The translations under genes and the position numbers were made by a program. Below, piece after piece: positions 44,683-53,215 of a stretch of 64,000 nt of DNA. Below the pieces are notes generated by a model. The model saw only the letters and a program-made list of their open reading frames with translations, was not told where the DNA came from and ran no database searches. The stretch spans positions 434,001-498,000 of the forward strand of contig NZ_JAASRY010000001.1 of assembly GCF_011761345.1 (NCBI RefSeq), in the 5' to 3' direction. Position 1 is the stretch's first letter, and each line of letters opens with the position of its first letter. Source of the stretch: Thalassobacillus devorans (GTDB lineage Bacteria > Bacillota > Bacilli > Bacillales > Halobacillaceae).

Positions 44683-45349
44683 GTATTTCTTTAGCTGGCG
44701 AATATTGCTCATCAATCGTATCCATCTGTTTCAATACTTCATCTCTTCCATGATAAATATGTTCATGCATGGCGACTCGGGCGCGTTCCATATCCTGTTC
44801 TTCGATCGCTTTTAATAGTGTTTTGTGAGCTTCCAGCGAATGCCGAAGCTGCTCTTCATTGAACCAGTAAAAGGACCGGAAAATCAGTGGAACCACGACC
44901 ACTTTCGTTATGTGGGAATAAATATGCGGGTTCTGTGAGGCGTGGATGACGGCGTTATGGAACTGATGATTGATATCCAGGATATCCTCGATTGTCGTCT
45001 CGCCTGTTTGGATATAGTTGTCGATTGCATTGTCATAGGATTCGTTGGCCAGGCGCATATTTTCAAGATCGGCTTCGGTCCGGTGGATGGCTGCCTGGGC
45101 AGCGGCGTAGCCTTCCAGCAGTGTCCGCAGGTCATAGATTTGCTGGATGTCCTTTTTCGTAAAATGGCGGACGCGGACGCCTCGTTTCATGGAAACGGTA
45201 AGCCCTTCTGATTCTAATTGTTTCAGCGCCTCCCGGATTGGTGTCCGGCTCGTCTCTAGTTTATTTGCTAAAAATTCCTCTGTCAGCCGCATTTTGGGCG
45301 GGAATTCTCCGTGCAAGATGGAGCGTTTGATCGATTCATAGACAGTCAT
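44678..45349 (-). CDS. GntR-family (FadR/FCD subfamily) transcriptional regulator
   Basis: 223 residues. N-terminal winged helix: RLTEEFLANKLETSRTPIRE then ALKQLESEGLTVSMKRGVRV; C-terminal FCD domain with metal/ligand positions in VYDLR-like IYDLRTLLEGYAAAQAA, NHQFHNAVIHA and SLEAHKTLLKAIEEQD followed by MHEHI. It is divergent from the CoA-transferase operon, and three identical operators lie between them, one overlapping its own -10. I infer it represses both promoters until an acidic metabolite binds. Confidence 0.92.
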   Translation of the reverse strand: MTVYESIKRSILHGEFPPKMRLTEEFLANKLETSRTPIREALKQLESEGLTVSMKRGVRVRHFTKKDIQQIYDLRTLLEGYAAAQAAIHRTEADLENMRLANESYDNAIDNYIQTGETTIEDILDINHQFHNAVIHASQNPHIYSHITKVVVVPLIFRSFYWFNEEQLRHSLEAHKTLLKAIEEQDMERARVAMHEHIYHGRDEVLKQMDTIDEQYSPAKEIQ

Positions 45350-45372
45350 GCATACAACCTCCCCTTACATTC

Positions 45373-45401
45373 ATTGTATACAAACAGAGTGACTTCATCA
45401 A
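45373..45401 (-). promoter_or_regulatory. GntR gene promoter with operator O1
   Basis: On the minus strand TTGATG (45401-45396), a 17-base spacer and TACAAT (45378-45373) form a sigma-A promoter. The palindrome TTGTATACAA at 45374-45383 overlaps the -10, consistent with autoregulation. Confidence 0.75.
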
Positions 45402-45415
45402 ACGAATCTAGGTAA

Positions 45416-45425
45416 TTGTATACAA
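45416..45425. promoter_or_regulatory. Operator O2, TTGTATACAA
   Basis: A perfect palindrome identical to O1 and O3, lying upstream of both promoters. Its centre is 42 bp from O1 and 63 bp from O3, four and six helical turns at 10.5 bp per turn, so all three sites face the same side of the DNA. Confidence 0.8.
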
Positions 45426-45470
45426 AGTAGGTATTATAAGCTTATTTTTTCACTAATTTCATAGACTGGG

Positions 45471-45499
45471 TTGAAAGTTTGTATACAAACTGTTAGGAT
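45471..45499 (+). promoter_or_regulatory. Promoter of the CoA-transferase operon with operator O3
   Basis: TTGAAA (45471-45476), 17 bases and TAGGAT (45494-45499). The third TTGTATACAA (45479-45488) fills the spacer, so a bound GntR protein would block RNA polymerase directly. Confidence 0.8.
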
Positions 45500-45531
45500 A
45501 AAACACAACATTCTGAAAATTAATCCAATTT

Positions 45532-45545
45532 TGAAAGCGTTTAAT
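45532..45545 (+). promoter_or_regulatory. Candidate cre (CcpA) site
   Basis: TGAAAGCGTTTAAT matches the TGWAANCGNTNNCW core except at the last C. It lies about 25 bases after the expected transcription start, where CcpA could act as a roadblock. Catabolite control would suit the operon. Confidence 0.4.
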
Positions 45546-45596
45546 CCGAAGGGAGCAAAAGACTAGCAGCTATAAAAAGACAAAGAGGTGTGTGGC

Positions 45597-46793
45597 ATGA
45601 TGCAAAGCTTAGAAGGTGTCAAAGTATTGGAGATGGGAAGCTTGATTGCCGGACCGTTCGCAGGCAGGCTGATGGCTGAAAACGGGGCCGATGTCATCAA
45701 GGTGGAACCTCCGAAAAAAGGTGATCCGCTCCGTGATTGGAGACATGTGTACGAAGGGACTTCGCTATGGTGGAGACTCCAGTCGAGAAACAAGAAGTCG
45801 ATCACTGTTGATTTAAAAAGTGAGGAAGGGCAGAAAATCATCAAGTCCTTGATCAAGGAATGCGATATCCTAATTGAAAATTTTCGTCCTGGAACGCTGG
45901 AAAAATGGAACCTGGGCTATGAGGAACTGTCTGCGATCAATCCCGGACTAATTATGGTGAGAGTTTCCGGATACGGTCAGACGGGACCGTATCGTGACAA
46001 GCCAGGATTTGGCAGTGTCGGCGAATCAATGGGAGGCCTTCGCCATCTGACCGGCTACCCGGATCAGGCGCCGACGCGTGTTGGTGTCAGCCTTGGTGAC
46101 TCGGTTGCTGCCATGTATGCCGTGATTGGTGCTATGATGGCGATTTATCACCGGGACGTGAATGGTACAGGAAAAGGGCAGGTCATTGACGTGGCGTTAT
46201 ACGAAGCTGTATTTAGTCTGCTGGAAGGTGCACTTCCTGAATTTGATAAGGTAGGCGCTGTCCGGGAGCGTACCGGAACTTCCTTGCCGGGCATCGCTCC
46301 ATCGAATACATACGAGTGCAGCGATGGTAAGTATGTTGTCATCGGTGGTAATGGCGATGCGATTTTCAAGCGGCTGATGGATGTGGTTGGACGTCCGGAG
46401 CTCGGTGAGGATGAACGTTATCAGAGTAATAGCGGGCGAGCAGCTGATGCTAACTTTCTCGATGAAGTGATTGAAGCGTGGACAAAAACGGTCGATTTTG
46501 AAACCGCTTTAGAGAAACTGGATGAAGCACGAGTGCCTGCCGGGCCGATTTACAGCATCGAAGATATCGTCAAAGACCCGCATTACTTGAGCAGGGAAAT
46601 GATCCAGAATTTCCAGTTGAATGAAGAGGAGTCGCTGAAAGTTCCTGGGGTGGTTCCGAAGATGAGTGAAACTCCAGGGGAGACGAAATGGCTCGGTCCA
46701 GAACTTGGACAGCATACCGACGAAGTGATGAAGGACTGGCTTACGTATGATGAGGAAAAAATTGCAGCCTTAAAAGCGCAAGGAATCATTTAG
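45597..46793 (+). CDS. CaiB/BaiF-type (class III) CoA transferase
   Basis: About 398 residues. N-terminal LEGVKVLEMGSLIAGPFAGR and NGADVIKVEPPKKGDPLRDW are the CoA-binding core; the catalytic Asp fits SLGDSVAAMYAVIGAMMA. Class III transferases move CoA from a donor such as succinyl-CoA to an organic acid. Because the next gene encodes an HMG-CoA-lyase-like enzyme, the acceptor may be a 3-hydroxy-3-methyl dicarboxylic acid (inference). The start at 45597 follows AGAGGTG; an in-frame GTG at 45588 is less likely. First gene of the operon. Confidence 0.88.
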   Translation: MMQSLEGVKVLEMGSLIAGPFAGRLMAENGADVIKVEPPKKGDPLRDWRHVYEGTSLWWRLQSRNKKSITVDLKSEEGQKIIKSLIKECDILIENFRPGTLEKWNLGYEELSAINPGLIMVRVSGYGQTGPYRDKPGFGSVGESMGGLRHLTGYPDQAPTRVGVSLGDSVAAMYAVIGAMMAIYHRDVNGTGKGQVIDVALYEAVFSLLEGALPEFDKVGAVRERTGTSLPGIAPSNTYECSDGKYVVIGGNGDAIFKRLMDVVGRPELGEDERYQSNSGRAADANFLDEVIEAWTKTVDFETALEKLDEARVPAGPIYSIEDIVKDPHYLSREMIQNFQLNEEESLKVPGVVPKMSETPGETKWLGPELGQHTDEVMKDWLTYDEEKIAALKAQGII

Positions 46794-46808
46794 AAAGGGG
46801 GAGGGAAC

Positions 46809-47729
46809 TTGACACGGATTTATATTCAGGAAGTGGCAACAAGGGACGGTTTCCAAATGGAAGATCGTTTCGTACCGACAGATGACAAAATTGCATTGCT
46901 TGATCAGTTGAGTGATTCCGGCATAGACAAAATTGAAGTCACCTCGTTCGTTTCACCGAAAGCCATTCCGAACCTGAGGGATGCGGAGGAAGTGATGAAT
47001 GGGATCAAGCGTAAGGAGGATGTCATTTACACGACATTGATTCCCAACGTCCGGGGAGCGGAGCGGGCAGCAGCGTGTCAGGCGGATGAAGTCAACCTCG
47101 TCGCTTCTGTCAGTGAAACGCACAACAGGAAAAACGTAAGGCGGACGGTCGATCGGTCGTTTGCCAGTTTTAAAGAGATTGCCGACTACTTATCCGGAAC
47201 AGGAATCGCTATTAATGGCACGCTTGCCACAACGTTTGGCTGCCCATTTGAAGGAGCGATCGATGAGAACCGTGTCCTGGAACTGGCGGAAGCGTACCTT
47301 GAATTAGGAGCAGTTGGGATCACCCTTGCCGATACGACAGGGATGGCCACGCCGAATCAGGTACATGGCTTATGTGAAAAAGTGCGGGACCGCTGGCCGG
47401 ATCTCCCGGTAACCCTTCATTTCCATAATACACGTGGAATGGGGCTTGCGAACGTCATCGAAGGGATTCGCGCAGGTGTGAGCCGGTATGATGCTTCGCT
47501 TGGAGGTCTGGGCGGCTGCCCATTTGCTCCCGGGGCAACTGGGAATATTTGCACGGAGGATCTTGTCCATATGCTTGCCTTTATGGGCTACGACGTGAAT
47601 GCGGATTTGGATAAATTGATTAACTTATCCAAACATCTGGAAACATTAGTAGGCCACGAAGTTCCGGGACAGGTTATCAAGGCAGGCAAAATCTCGGACT
47701 TGCATGAGCAGCCAGCATTTTCTAAGTAA
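46809..47729 (+). CDS. Hydroxymethylglutaryl-CoA lyase-like enzyme
   Basis: 306 residues, a DRE-TIM metallolyase. Landmarks: EVATRDGFQMEDRFVPTDDK, IDKIEVTSFVSPKAIPNL, VTLHFHNTRGMGLANVIEGI with two metal His, and GGLGGCPFAPGATGN, the HMG-CoA-lyase loop with its active-site Cys. The family cleaves HMG-CoA to acetyl-CoA and acetoacetate or related branched 3-hydroxyacyl-CoAs. The start is TTG behind AGGGGGAGGGAAC, 15 bp after the CoA-transferase. Confidence 0.9.
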   Translation: MTRIYIQEVATRDGFQMEDRFVPTDDKIALLDQLSDSGIDKIEVTSFVSPKAIPNLRDAEEVMNGIKRKEDVIYTTLIPNVRGAERAAACQADEVNLVASVSETHNRKNVRRTVDRSFASFKEIADYLSGTGIAINGTLATTFGCPFEGAIDENRVLELAEAYLELGAVGITLADTTGMATPNQVHGLCEKVRDRWPDLPVTLHFHNTRGMGLANVIEGIRAGVSRYDASLGGLGGCPFAPGATGNICTEDLVHMLAFMGYDVNADLDKLINLSKHLETLVGHEVPGQVIKAGKISDLHEQPAFSK

Positions 47730-47790
47730 GAAGAAAAATTTTTTTACTCTTTTAAATCTGAAAATTTTGAAATAAAAGGAGGCAACACAT

Positions 47791-48042
47791 GTGGGGAGCG
47801 AAAAGAGAGAGCCGATTAAAAACCCGAGGATTTGGATCATACTAGGGATCTTGCTTGCGATGATTACCCCGTGGTATTTCCCGGCGAGCTTTGGTGAAAT
47901 ACTCGTGTATGGCGTACCACTCTGGGCTGTGATCATTGTTTTGTCGTCGTTATTATTGTCTGCTTATCTGTCGTATGTGCTTAAATACCATTGGATGTTA
48001 GAAGAAGACGAGGAAGAAGCCGAACAGAAAGGAGCGAAATAA
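47791..48042 (+). CDS. DUF3311-type small membrane subunit of a sodium-solute symporter
   Basis: 83 residues with two helices, WIILGILLAMITPWYFPA and VPLWAVIIVLSSLLLSAYLS, and an acidic C-terminus. Short proteins of this type (YhjC-like) are encoded just before certain SSS carriers (YhjB-like) and probably assist them. It starts with GTG behind AAAGGAGG and ends 3 bp before the symporter gene. Confidence 0.8.
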   Translation: MGSEKREPIKNPRIWIILGILLAMITPWYFPASFGEILVYGVPLWAVIIVLSSLLLSAYLSYVLKYHWMLEEDEEEAEQKGAK

Positions 48043-48045
48043 GGT

Positions 48046-49533
48046 ATGGATTTAGCATTCTCAGGTTGGTCCGGTATTTTGATTTTGGCCATGTATGGAT
48101 TGATCATGCTTGGTGTCGGGGTAGTCACTTATTTGCGCAATCGCCATATCCACCAAAGCCTTGATGAGTATTACCTTGGAGGCAGGGGACTTGGTGTCAT
48201 GGTCCTGTTTTTTACTTTTTTTGCGACACAGTACAGCGGGAATACCGTTGTCGGTTATCCGCCGTCCGCTTATCGGATGGGGTATGAATACTTAGTTTCT
48301 GTACCATTTTTTATTACCATTATTATGGCATACTTATTGTTCGCTCCACGGTTATATCGACTGGGCAAAAAATATCGTCTTGTAACGCCTGCCCAGTGGT
48401 TTGAAAAACGATACAAGTCAAAGGCCGTCACGATTCTTGCGTCGCTATTGATGCTTTACGGACTTGGAAATTATCTGCTGGAGCAGCTCGTTGCGATTGG
48501 GCAAGGGGTGTCCGGTCTGACCGGCGGTACGATTCCTTATCAGGTAGGCGTCGTCTTTTTCGTCATCATTATGGTCATATACGGCTGGCTTGGTGGAATG
48601 CGCTCGGTCGCCTATACAGATACGATGCAAGGAATCGCGCTGTTATTCGGTGTGTTCATGCTATTGATCGGTTCAATCGTCTATTTTGGCGGCTTGCCGA
48701 CATCAGCGGATTACATGCAAGCCTACTCTCCGGAAAAGCTAGGTGTCCCAGATGGTCCTGGAGTCATGAACTGGTTCAGCTTACTTGTAATGATCGGGAT
48801 CGGTGCGGCTGTCTATCCCCATGCGATCCAGCGGATTTTTGCTGCGAAAAGTGAACGGACTCTGAAACGCTCATTCAGCAGAATGGCCTGGATGCCGTTC
48901 TTGACGGCAGGTGTTGTATTCATCATCGGTATTATCGGGATTAACGCTTACCCTGGTTTGACCGAGGGTGAATCCGAGCAGCTGGTCGGGATGATGGCCA
49001 GTGCCGTCGCAAGTCAGAACGTCATTTTCTATTGGGCAATGGTTCTTTTGTTTGGCGGTGTCATTGCAGCCATTGTGTCGACTGCTGATTCCGTATTGCT
49101 CACTTTTTCTTCGATTATCTCAAATGATTTGTATGGCAGCTATATCAACCCGGATGCCTCCGAGAAGAAGAAGCTATTAGTAGGGAAAATGGTAGGGCTG
49201 GTCGCTGTAGGAATTTTAATTTTGGTAGCCTGGTTCCCGCCTGGCACGTTGTATCAAATTTTCGTTCTGAAATTTGAATTGCTCGTGCAAATCGCACCGG
49301 GGCTGATCATCGGGTTGTACTGGAACCGTCTTCATACGAAAGCGGTATTTGCCGGTATGCTTGTCGGTACGATCATCGCTTCTTCCATGACGTTGTTCGG
49401 CCTATCCTACTTTGGTATCGCAAATGGCCTCTGGGGTCTTTTGGTCAACATAGGAATCTGTGTAGTTGGCAGTCTGGTTATGACCGTGTCGGTCGTAGAG
49501 GAAAAAGAAGCGAAGCAAGTCATTGGCATGTAG
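48046..49533 (+). CDS. Sodium:solute symporter (SSS family)
   Basis: 495 residues, about thirteen membrane helices. LDEYYLGGRGLGVMVLFFTF, the helix-1 bundle FATQYSGNTVVGYPPSAYRM, YGWLGGMRSVAYTDTMQGIA and GGVIAAIVSTADSVLLTFSS are the SSS core motifs, the last containing the Na2-site Ser-Thr. With the small DUF3311 subunit it should import the organic acid degraded by the operon. Relatives such as YhjB have no confirmed substrate. Confidence 0.92.
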   Translation: MDLAFSGWSGILILAMYGLIMLGVGVVTYLRNRHIHQSLDEYYLGGRGLGVMVLFFTFFATQYSGNTVVGYPPSAYRMGYEYLVSVPFFITIIMAYLLFAPRLYRLGKKYRLVTPAQWFEKRYKSKAVTILASLLMLYGLGNYLLEQLVAIGQGVSGLTGGTIPYQVGVVFFVIIMVIYGWLGGMRSVAYTDTMQGIALLFGVFMLLIGSIVYFGGLPTSADYMQAYSPEKLGVPDGPGVMNWFSLLVMIGIGAAVYPHAIQRIFAAKSERTLKRSFSRMAWMPFLTAGVVFIIGIIGINAYPGLTEGESEQLVGMMASAVASQNVIFYWAMVLLFGGVIAAIVSTADSVLLTFSSIISNDLYGSYINPDASEKKKLLVGKMVGLVAVGILILVAWFPPGTLYQIFVLKFELLVQIAPGLIIGLYWNRLHTKAVFAGMLVGTIIASSMTLFGLSYFGIANGLWGLLVNIGICVVGSLVMTVSVVEEKEAKQVIGM

Positions 49534-49590
49534 GGGCAAATAGGTTTAGTCTCTATTTATAGCAGTTTGATAGAAAAGAGATGAAATACT

Positions 49591-50844
49591 ATGGAAAAAC
49601 CTGCAACAGCGCTCACACAAGCGAACAAGTTCGAGCCGTGGCGAATGCTGCTATGGCTATTGATGGCACAGATCATGGTCGCGTTCATCGGCCGCAGTCT
49701 CGGACCGCTTGGTGTATTGATTGAAGAGGATTTATCACTAACAAAAGCACAAGTCGGACTGCTGCCGTCTGCCCTTTTTCTCGGGCAGGCGGTTGCCTCT
49801 ATTCCGACCGGTTTCTTGGCGGACCGCTTCGGTTCCCGCCCATTACTGATGGTAATGTCGGTGACTTTGGGTGTCAGCTTTTTGCTGATGACCCTTCAGC
49901 ATAATTATGTGCTGGTCTTATTGTTGATTGTTATTGGCGGAATCGGCTATGGCGGGATGCACCCGACGACCAATCGCGGGATTGTTTATTGGCATGTGCA
50001 AAAACAGCGCGGGACCGCGATGGGTATCAAGCAGATGGGGATTACGTTCGGTTCTGCGTTGGCTGCAATTTTACTTTTGCCGCTTGCCGAGACGTACGGA
50101 TGGAGAATCGTTGTCTTGTTTGCCTGTATCGGGCTGATTCTGACAGGAGTGATTGCTTACTTTTTATACCGGGACCCCGAGCAGGAGAAAGATTATAAGC
50201 GGGCGAAAGCGGCGCCGGGCAGTACGTTCCAGGCGATTGCTGCAATGGCGAAAAATAAAGCATTGCTGTTGATCAGTCTGTGTGCGATGGGAATCAATGG
50301 GTCGCAAATGGCGTTGAATACATATCTTGTTCTGTTTACCTATGAACAGCTCGGCATCAACCTTGTGTTAGCCGGACTCTTGCTGGTTGTTTCCGAGGTT
50401 GGCGGCTCGTTTGGACGGATCGGATGGGGAGTGATCAGTGACCGTGTCTTTGGCGGGGAGCGGCTGAAAGTGATGGCGATTATTGTGACAATTACACTGG
50501 TCGCCAGTGCGGTCGTTGCCTTTTTACCTACGGGAACGCCATATGGCCTGCTCGTTCCACTGTTTTTTGTATTTGGTTTTGCGGTCTCCGGATTTAATGG
50601 CATCTGGATGAACCTCGCCTCAGAGCTGGTACCGAAAGAGCAGGCCGGCTTATCGAGCGGCTTCAGCATTACACTCGGCTCGATGGGGGTCATTTTTCTG
50701 CCGCCATTGTTCGGACTCGTCGTTGACAAGACGCAAGGGTACATGTTCGGGTGGCTGCTGATTTCATTCTTGATGATTGTCGTCATGTTTTTATTAACGT
50801 TATTGAATAAGTTGAAAAAAGAGCAGGAAAGGAGCTTGGGGTAA
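49591..50844 (+). CDS. MFS transporter
   Basis: 417 residues with twelve membrane helices. The MFS loop 2-3 motif GFLADRFGSRPLLMVMS and its repeat GWGVISDRVFGGERLKV are clear, as is GYGGMHPTTNRGIVYWHVQK. Probable organic acid or sugar-acid carrier of the ACS/OFA type; the direction of transport is unknown. It gives the operon a second transport route. The start follows AAAAGAGATG. Confidence 0.88.
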   Translation: MEKPATALTQANKFEPWRMLLWLLMAQIMVAFIGRSLGPLGVLIEEDLSLTKAQVGLLPSALFLGQAVASIPTGFLADRFGSRPLLMVMSVTLGVSFLLMTLQHNYVLVLLLIVIGGIGYGGMHPTTNRGIVYWHVQKQRGTAMGIKQMGITFGSALAAILLLPLAETYGWRIVVLFACIGLILTGVIAYFLYRDPEQEKDYKRAKAAPGSTFQAIAAMAKNKALLLISLCAMGINGSQMALNTYLVLFTYEQLGINLVLAGLLLVVSEVGGSFGRIGWGVISDRVFGGERLKVMAIIVTITLVASAVVAFLPTGTPYGLLVPLFFVFGFAVSGFNGIWMNLASELVPKEQAGLSSGFSITLGSMGVIFLPPLFGLVVDKTQGYMFGWLLISFLMIVVMFLLTLLNKLKKEQERSLG

Positions 50845-51452
50845 TGAAGTTCAATCCATCGGAACTAGAAACGAACCTAGTATATAAACTACTGTCGGGG
50901 TCGGTCGTACCGCGTCCGATCGCCTGGGTGTCGACGATTTCAAACGACGGCATCCTGAACCTGGCCCCTTACAGCTTTTTTACCGTCGCTTCGAGAAATC
51001 CGCCAATGCTCTGCATCTCGGTTGGTCCGGGAGTAGGTGAGCGCGTGGGAACGGTCAAAGATACGTTGACCAACATTCGTGATAACGGAGAATTCGTGAT
51101 CAACATAGCGACGACACCGTTAGGAAATGCACTGCAAAAAACGGCGGAGCATGTGCCAGCTGAGATCGATGAGTTTGCTGAAGCAGGACTGACTGCGGTT
51201 GCCAGTGATCTCGTGAAGCCGATGCGCGTGAAGGAAGCCCCGATTCAAATGGAGTGCCGGCTCGAGCAAATCATCCCGCTCGGCAGTGATTATCTAGTGA
51301 TTGGCGAGATGGTGATGTACCACATTAAGGATGAATTTTATCAGGAAGCCTATAAAGTGGACTTGGAACAGCTGCGTCCCCTCGGCCGGCTTGCCAATCA
51401 GTTCAGCGAAAATAAGGACTTTTTTACACTGCCGAAAGAGGACTTGAAGTAG
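50844..51452 (+). CDS. Flavin reductase / flavoredoxin-like protein
   Basis: 202 residues of the FMN-binding split-barrel family. GSVVPRPIAWVSTISNDGIL and LAPYSFFTVASRNPPMLCIS are the FMN-binding strands; NGEFVINIATTPLGNALQKT follows. It may reduce flavin for a partner oxygenase or act as a flavin oxidoreductase itself. The ATG overlaps the MFS stop by one base (TAATG) behind GGAAAGGAGCTTGGGG. Last gene of the operon; no clear terminator follows. Confidence 0.88.
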   Translation: MKFNPSELETNLVYKLLSGSVVPRPIAWVSTISNDGILNLAPYSFFTVASRNPPMLCISVGPGVGERVGTVKDTLTNIRDNGEFVINIATTPLGNALQKTAEHVPAEIDEFAEAGLTAVASDLVKPMRVKEAPIQMECRLEQIIPLGSDYLVIGEMVMYHIKDEFYQEAYKVDLEQLRPLGRLANQFSENKDFFTLPKEDLK

Positions 51453-51540
51453 ACTTGTAGAAGGAAATTTGTATTCGCATGAACCAAGTGATTTTGTTTC
51501 TTCGCTAAATGACATGGATATTTCAAAGTCTAGGATGGGA

Positions 51541-51953
51541 TAAAGACCGCTAGACAGCGGAACGCGTACTGTGGCGGTTATGAAAAGGGGTGTAAAGACC
51601 GCTAGACAGCGGAACGCGTGCTGTGGTGGTTATGAAAAGGGGTGTAAAGACCGCTAGACAGTGGGATGCGTGCTGTGGTGGTTATGAAAAGGGGTGTAAA
51701 GACCGTTAGGCAGCGAAATGCGTGCTGGGCCGGACATGAAAAGGGGTGTAAAGACCGTTAGGCAGCGAAATGCGTGCTGGGCCGGACATGAAAAGGGTGT
51801 AAAGACCGCTAGACAGCGAAATGCGTGCTGGGCCGGACATGAGAAGAGGTGTAAAGACCGCTAGACAGCGGAACGCGTGCTGGGGTGGTCATAAGAAGAA
51901 GGATAAAGACCGTTAGACAGCGGAGTGCGTACGGGAGCGGTCATGATAAGTAA
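51541..51953. repeat. Tandem array of eight 52-bp units, non-coding
   Basis: TAAAGACCGYTAG begins at 51541, 51593, 51645, 51697, 51749, 51800, 51852 and 51904: a 52-bp period with one 51-bp step. Every unit carries stops on both strands, so it is not coding. Within a unit CCGCT-AGAC-AGCGG forms a hairpin kept by G-U changes in units 3 and 8, and outer arms GACCGC/GCGGTY pair in units 1, 2, 7 and 8. Units 4-6 share a CCGGACATG variant. The units are joined head to tail with no unique spacers. Confidence 0.9.
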
Positions 51954-52062
51954 AAGATACGAACTTAGGAAGTACATAAATGGATTTTTTTGAAATGTAT
52001 AGAGGAGTAGCGGAATGGTTGTAGAAAGTAATACACTATCTATCCCAATAAGGAGTGGAAAA

Positions 52063-52437
52063 ATGATTAATCAACTCGGTCAAGTGATGGTGTATGTCAA
52101 TGATCAGGATAAGGCAGTCAGTTTCTGGACGGAGAAGCTTGGGTTTATTGTTATTGCAGATGAAAGTAATGGCGACATGAGGTGGATTGAGGTCGCACCC
52201 CCAGAAGGAGCGGGGACAAGTCTTGTTCTTCACGATAAACAGTTGATTGCAAAAATGGATCCTGACATGAATCTCGGGACACCGTCCTTAATGTTTTACT
52301 CGGATAACCTCAATCAGTTACATAAGGACTTATCTAGTAAAAATATTACGGTCGGGGAAATTGTTGAGATGCCTTCGGGAAGAGTGTTTAATTTTGCCGA
52401 CGAGGAAGAGAATTATTTTGCTGTGATGGAAAAGTGA
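52063..52437 (+). CDS. VOC-family protein
   Basis: 124 residues. MINQLGQVMVYVNDQDKAVS and FWTEKLGFIVIADESNGDMR open the first module; GRVFNFADEEENYFAVMEK closes the second. It closely resembles the gene at 56010 (MINKIGKITVYVKDQEEAKD), so the two are paralogues. It starts at 52063 behind AAGGAGTGG; the longer frame from 52015 lacks a ribosome site. Confidence 0.88.
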   Translation: MINQLGQVMVYVNDQDKAVSFWTEKLGFIVIADESNGDMRWIEVAPPEGAGTSLVLHDKQLIAKMDPDMNLGTPSLMFYSDNLNQLHKDLSSKNITVGEIVEMPSGRVFNFADEEENYFAVMEK

Positions 52438-52451
52438 ATGAAATGGAGAGG

Positions 52452-52508
52452 TAAGAGTCTGGCTGGCATTGGTACTAGTTACCATGATGCTGGTCAGACT
52501 CTTTTTTA
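52452..52508. terminator. Bidirectional terminator
   Basis: AAGAGTCTGGCTGGCAT pairs with ATGCTGGTCAGACTCTT, followed by TTTTT. Shared by the VOC gene and the convergent small membrane gene. Confidence 0.85.
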
Positions 52509-52778
52509 TTGAAAATAAATGGTTGCCCACACCATTCCTCCTATCATGAAGGTGGTTAACAGCGTTGCCTTACCAATCCATAACAGCCGGTGGTTATCAT
52601 CCGCTCGCCGATGAAGCAGGGCGATATAATCGGCGATGATCCAAGTCGTCAATGAAAAAAAGATGATTCCTAAAACAGGAAAGGACTCTTGTACATGAAG
52701 CTCAACAAAAGCATACATAGCAAGAATTCCAAATGAAAAGTTTCCGAGTATGGTATAGATTAGTAACTTTTTATCCAC
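52506..52778 (-). CDS. Small membrane protein, function unknown
   Basis: 90 residues with three hydrophobic helices: IYTILGNFSFGILAMYAFVE, FPVLGIIFFSLTTWIIADYI and GKATLLTTFMIGGMVWATIY. It starts with GTG behind GGGGGAGAG. No family recognised. Confidence 0.65.
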   Translation of the reverse strand: MDKKLLIYTILGNFSFGILAMYAFVELHVQESFPVLGIIFFSLTTWIIADYIALLHRRADDNHRLLWIGKATLLTTFMIGGMVWATIYFQ

Positions 52779-52956
52779 TGGTGCTCTCCCCCACCGATCA
52801 TCATAGATTAATAATGTATGTGATGTAACATAACAATAGTATAATTATGGCAAAAAATACCTGCTACGACAATGGTGAATGGGAAAATGTTGAAACGATT
52901 TTGCGAGTGGTTCGTAGAATGTATAACAGTAGAAACGGTTGGGAGATGATTTGGTG

Positions 52957-53154
52957 ATGTGGGGACGGTGGGAAGAAAAGAAGAAAAAGACAAGGAGAGC
53001 AAAGAAGAACAAAGGTGAGTATACGTTTTGGGATGGCTTCTTCGATCTTTTATTCTGGGTGCCTGAACTGTTGATTTTGCCGATCCGTCTGATTTTTTTC
53101 CTTTTCCGTAGAGTTGGAAAGCTGTTTAAGGATGCGTTTGATTTTATTCCGTAA
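52957..53154 (+). CDS. Small basic membrane-associated protein, function unknown
   Basis: About 65 residues: a Lys/Arg-rich start WGRWEEKKKKTRRAKKNKGE and one hydrophobic segment, WVPELLILPIRLIFFLFR, ending KLFKDAFDFIP. Starts at TTG 52939, GTG 52954 or ATG 52957 are all possible; the GGGAG site best fits 52954 or 52957. No family recognised. Confidence 0.55.
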   Translation: MWGRWEEKKKKTRRAKKNKGEYTFWDGFFDLLFWVPELLILPIRLIFFLFRRVGKLFKDAFDFIP

Positions 53155-53215
53155 TGGTAGTGGTTAATAAAGAAGCAGTTTTTACACATCCATTCATAGT
53201 TGGGAGGAAAATGGA

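Noticed and set aside
51541-51953. CRISPR array
   Set aside because: The 52-bp units are contiguous and fully repetitive; there are no unique spacers and no cas genes nearby.
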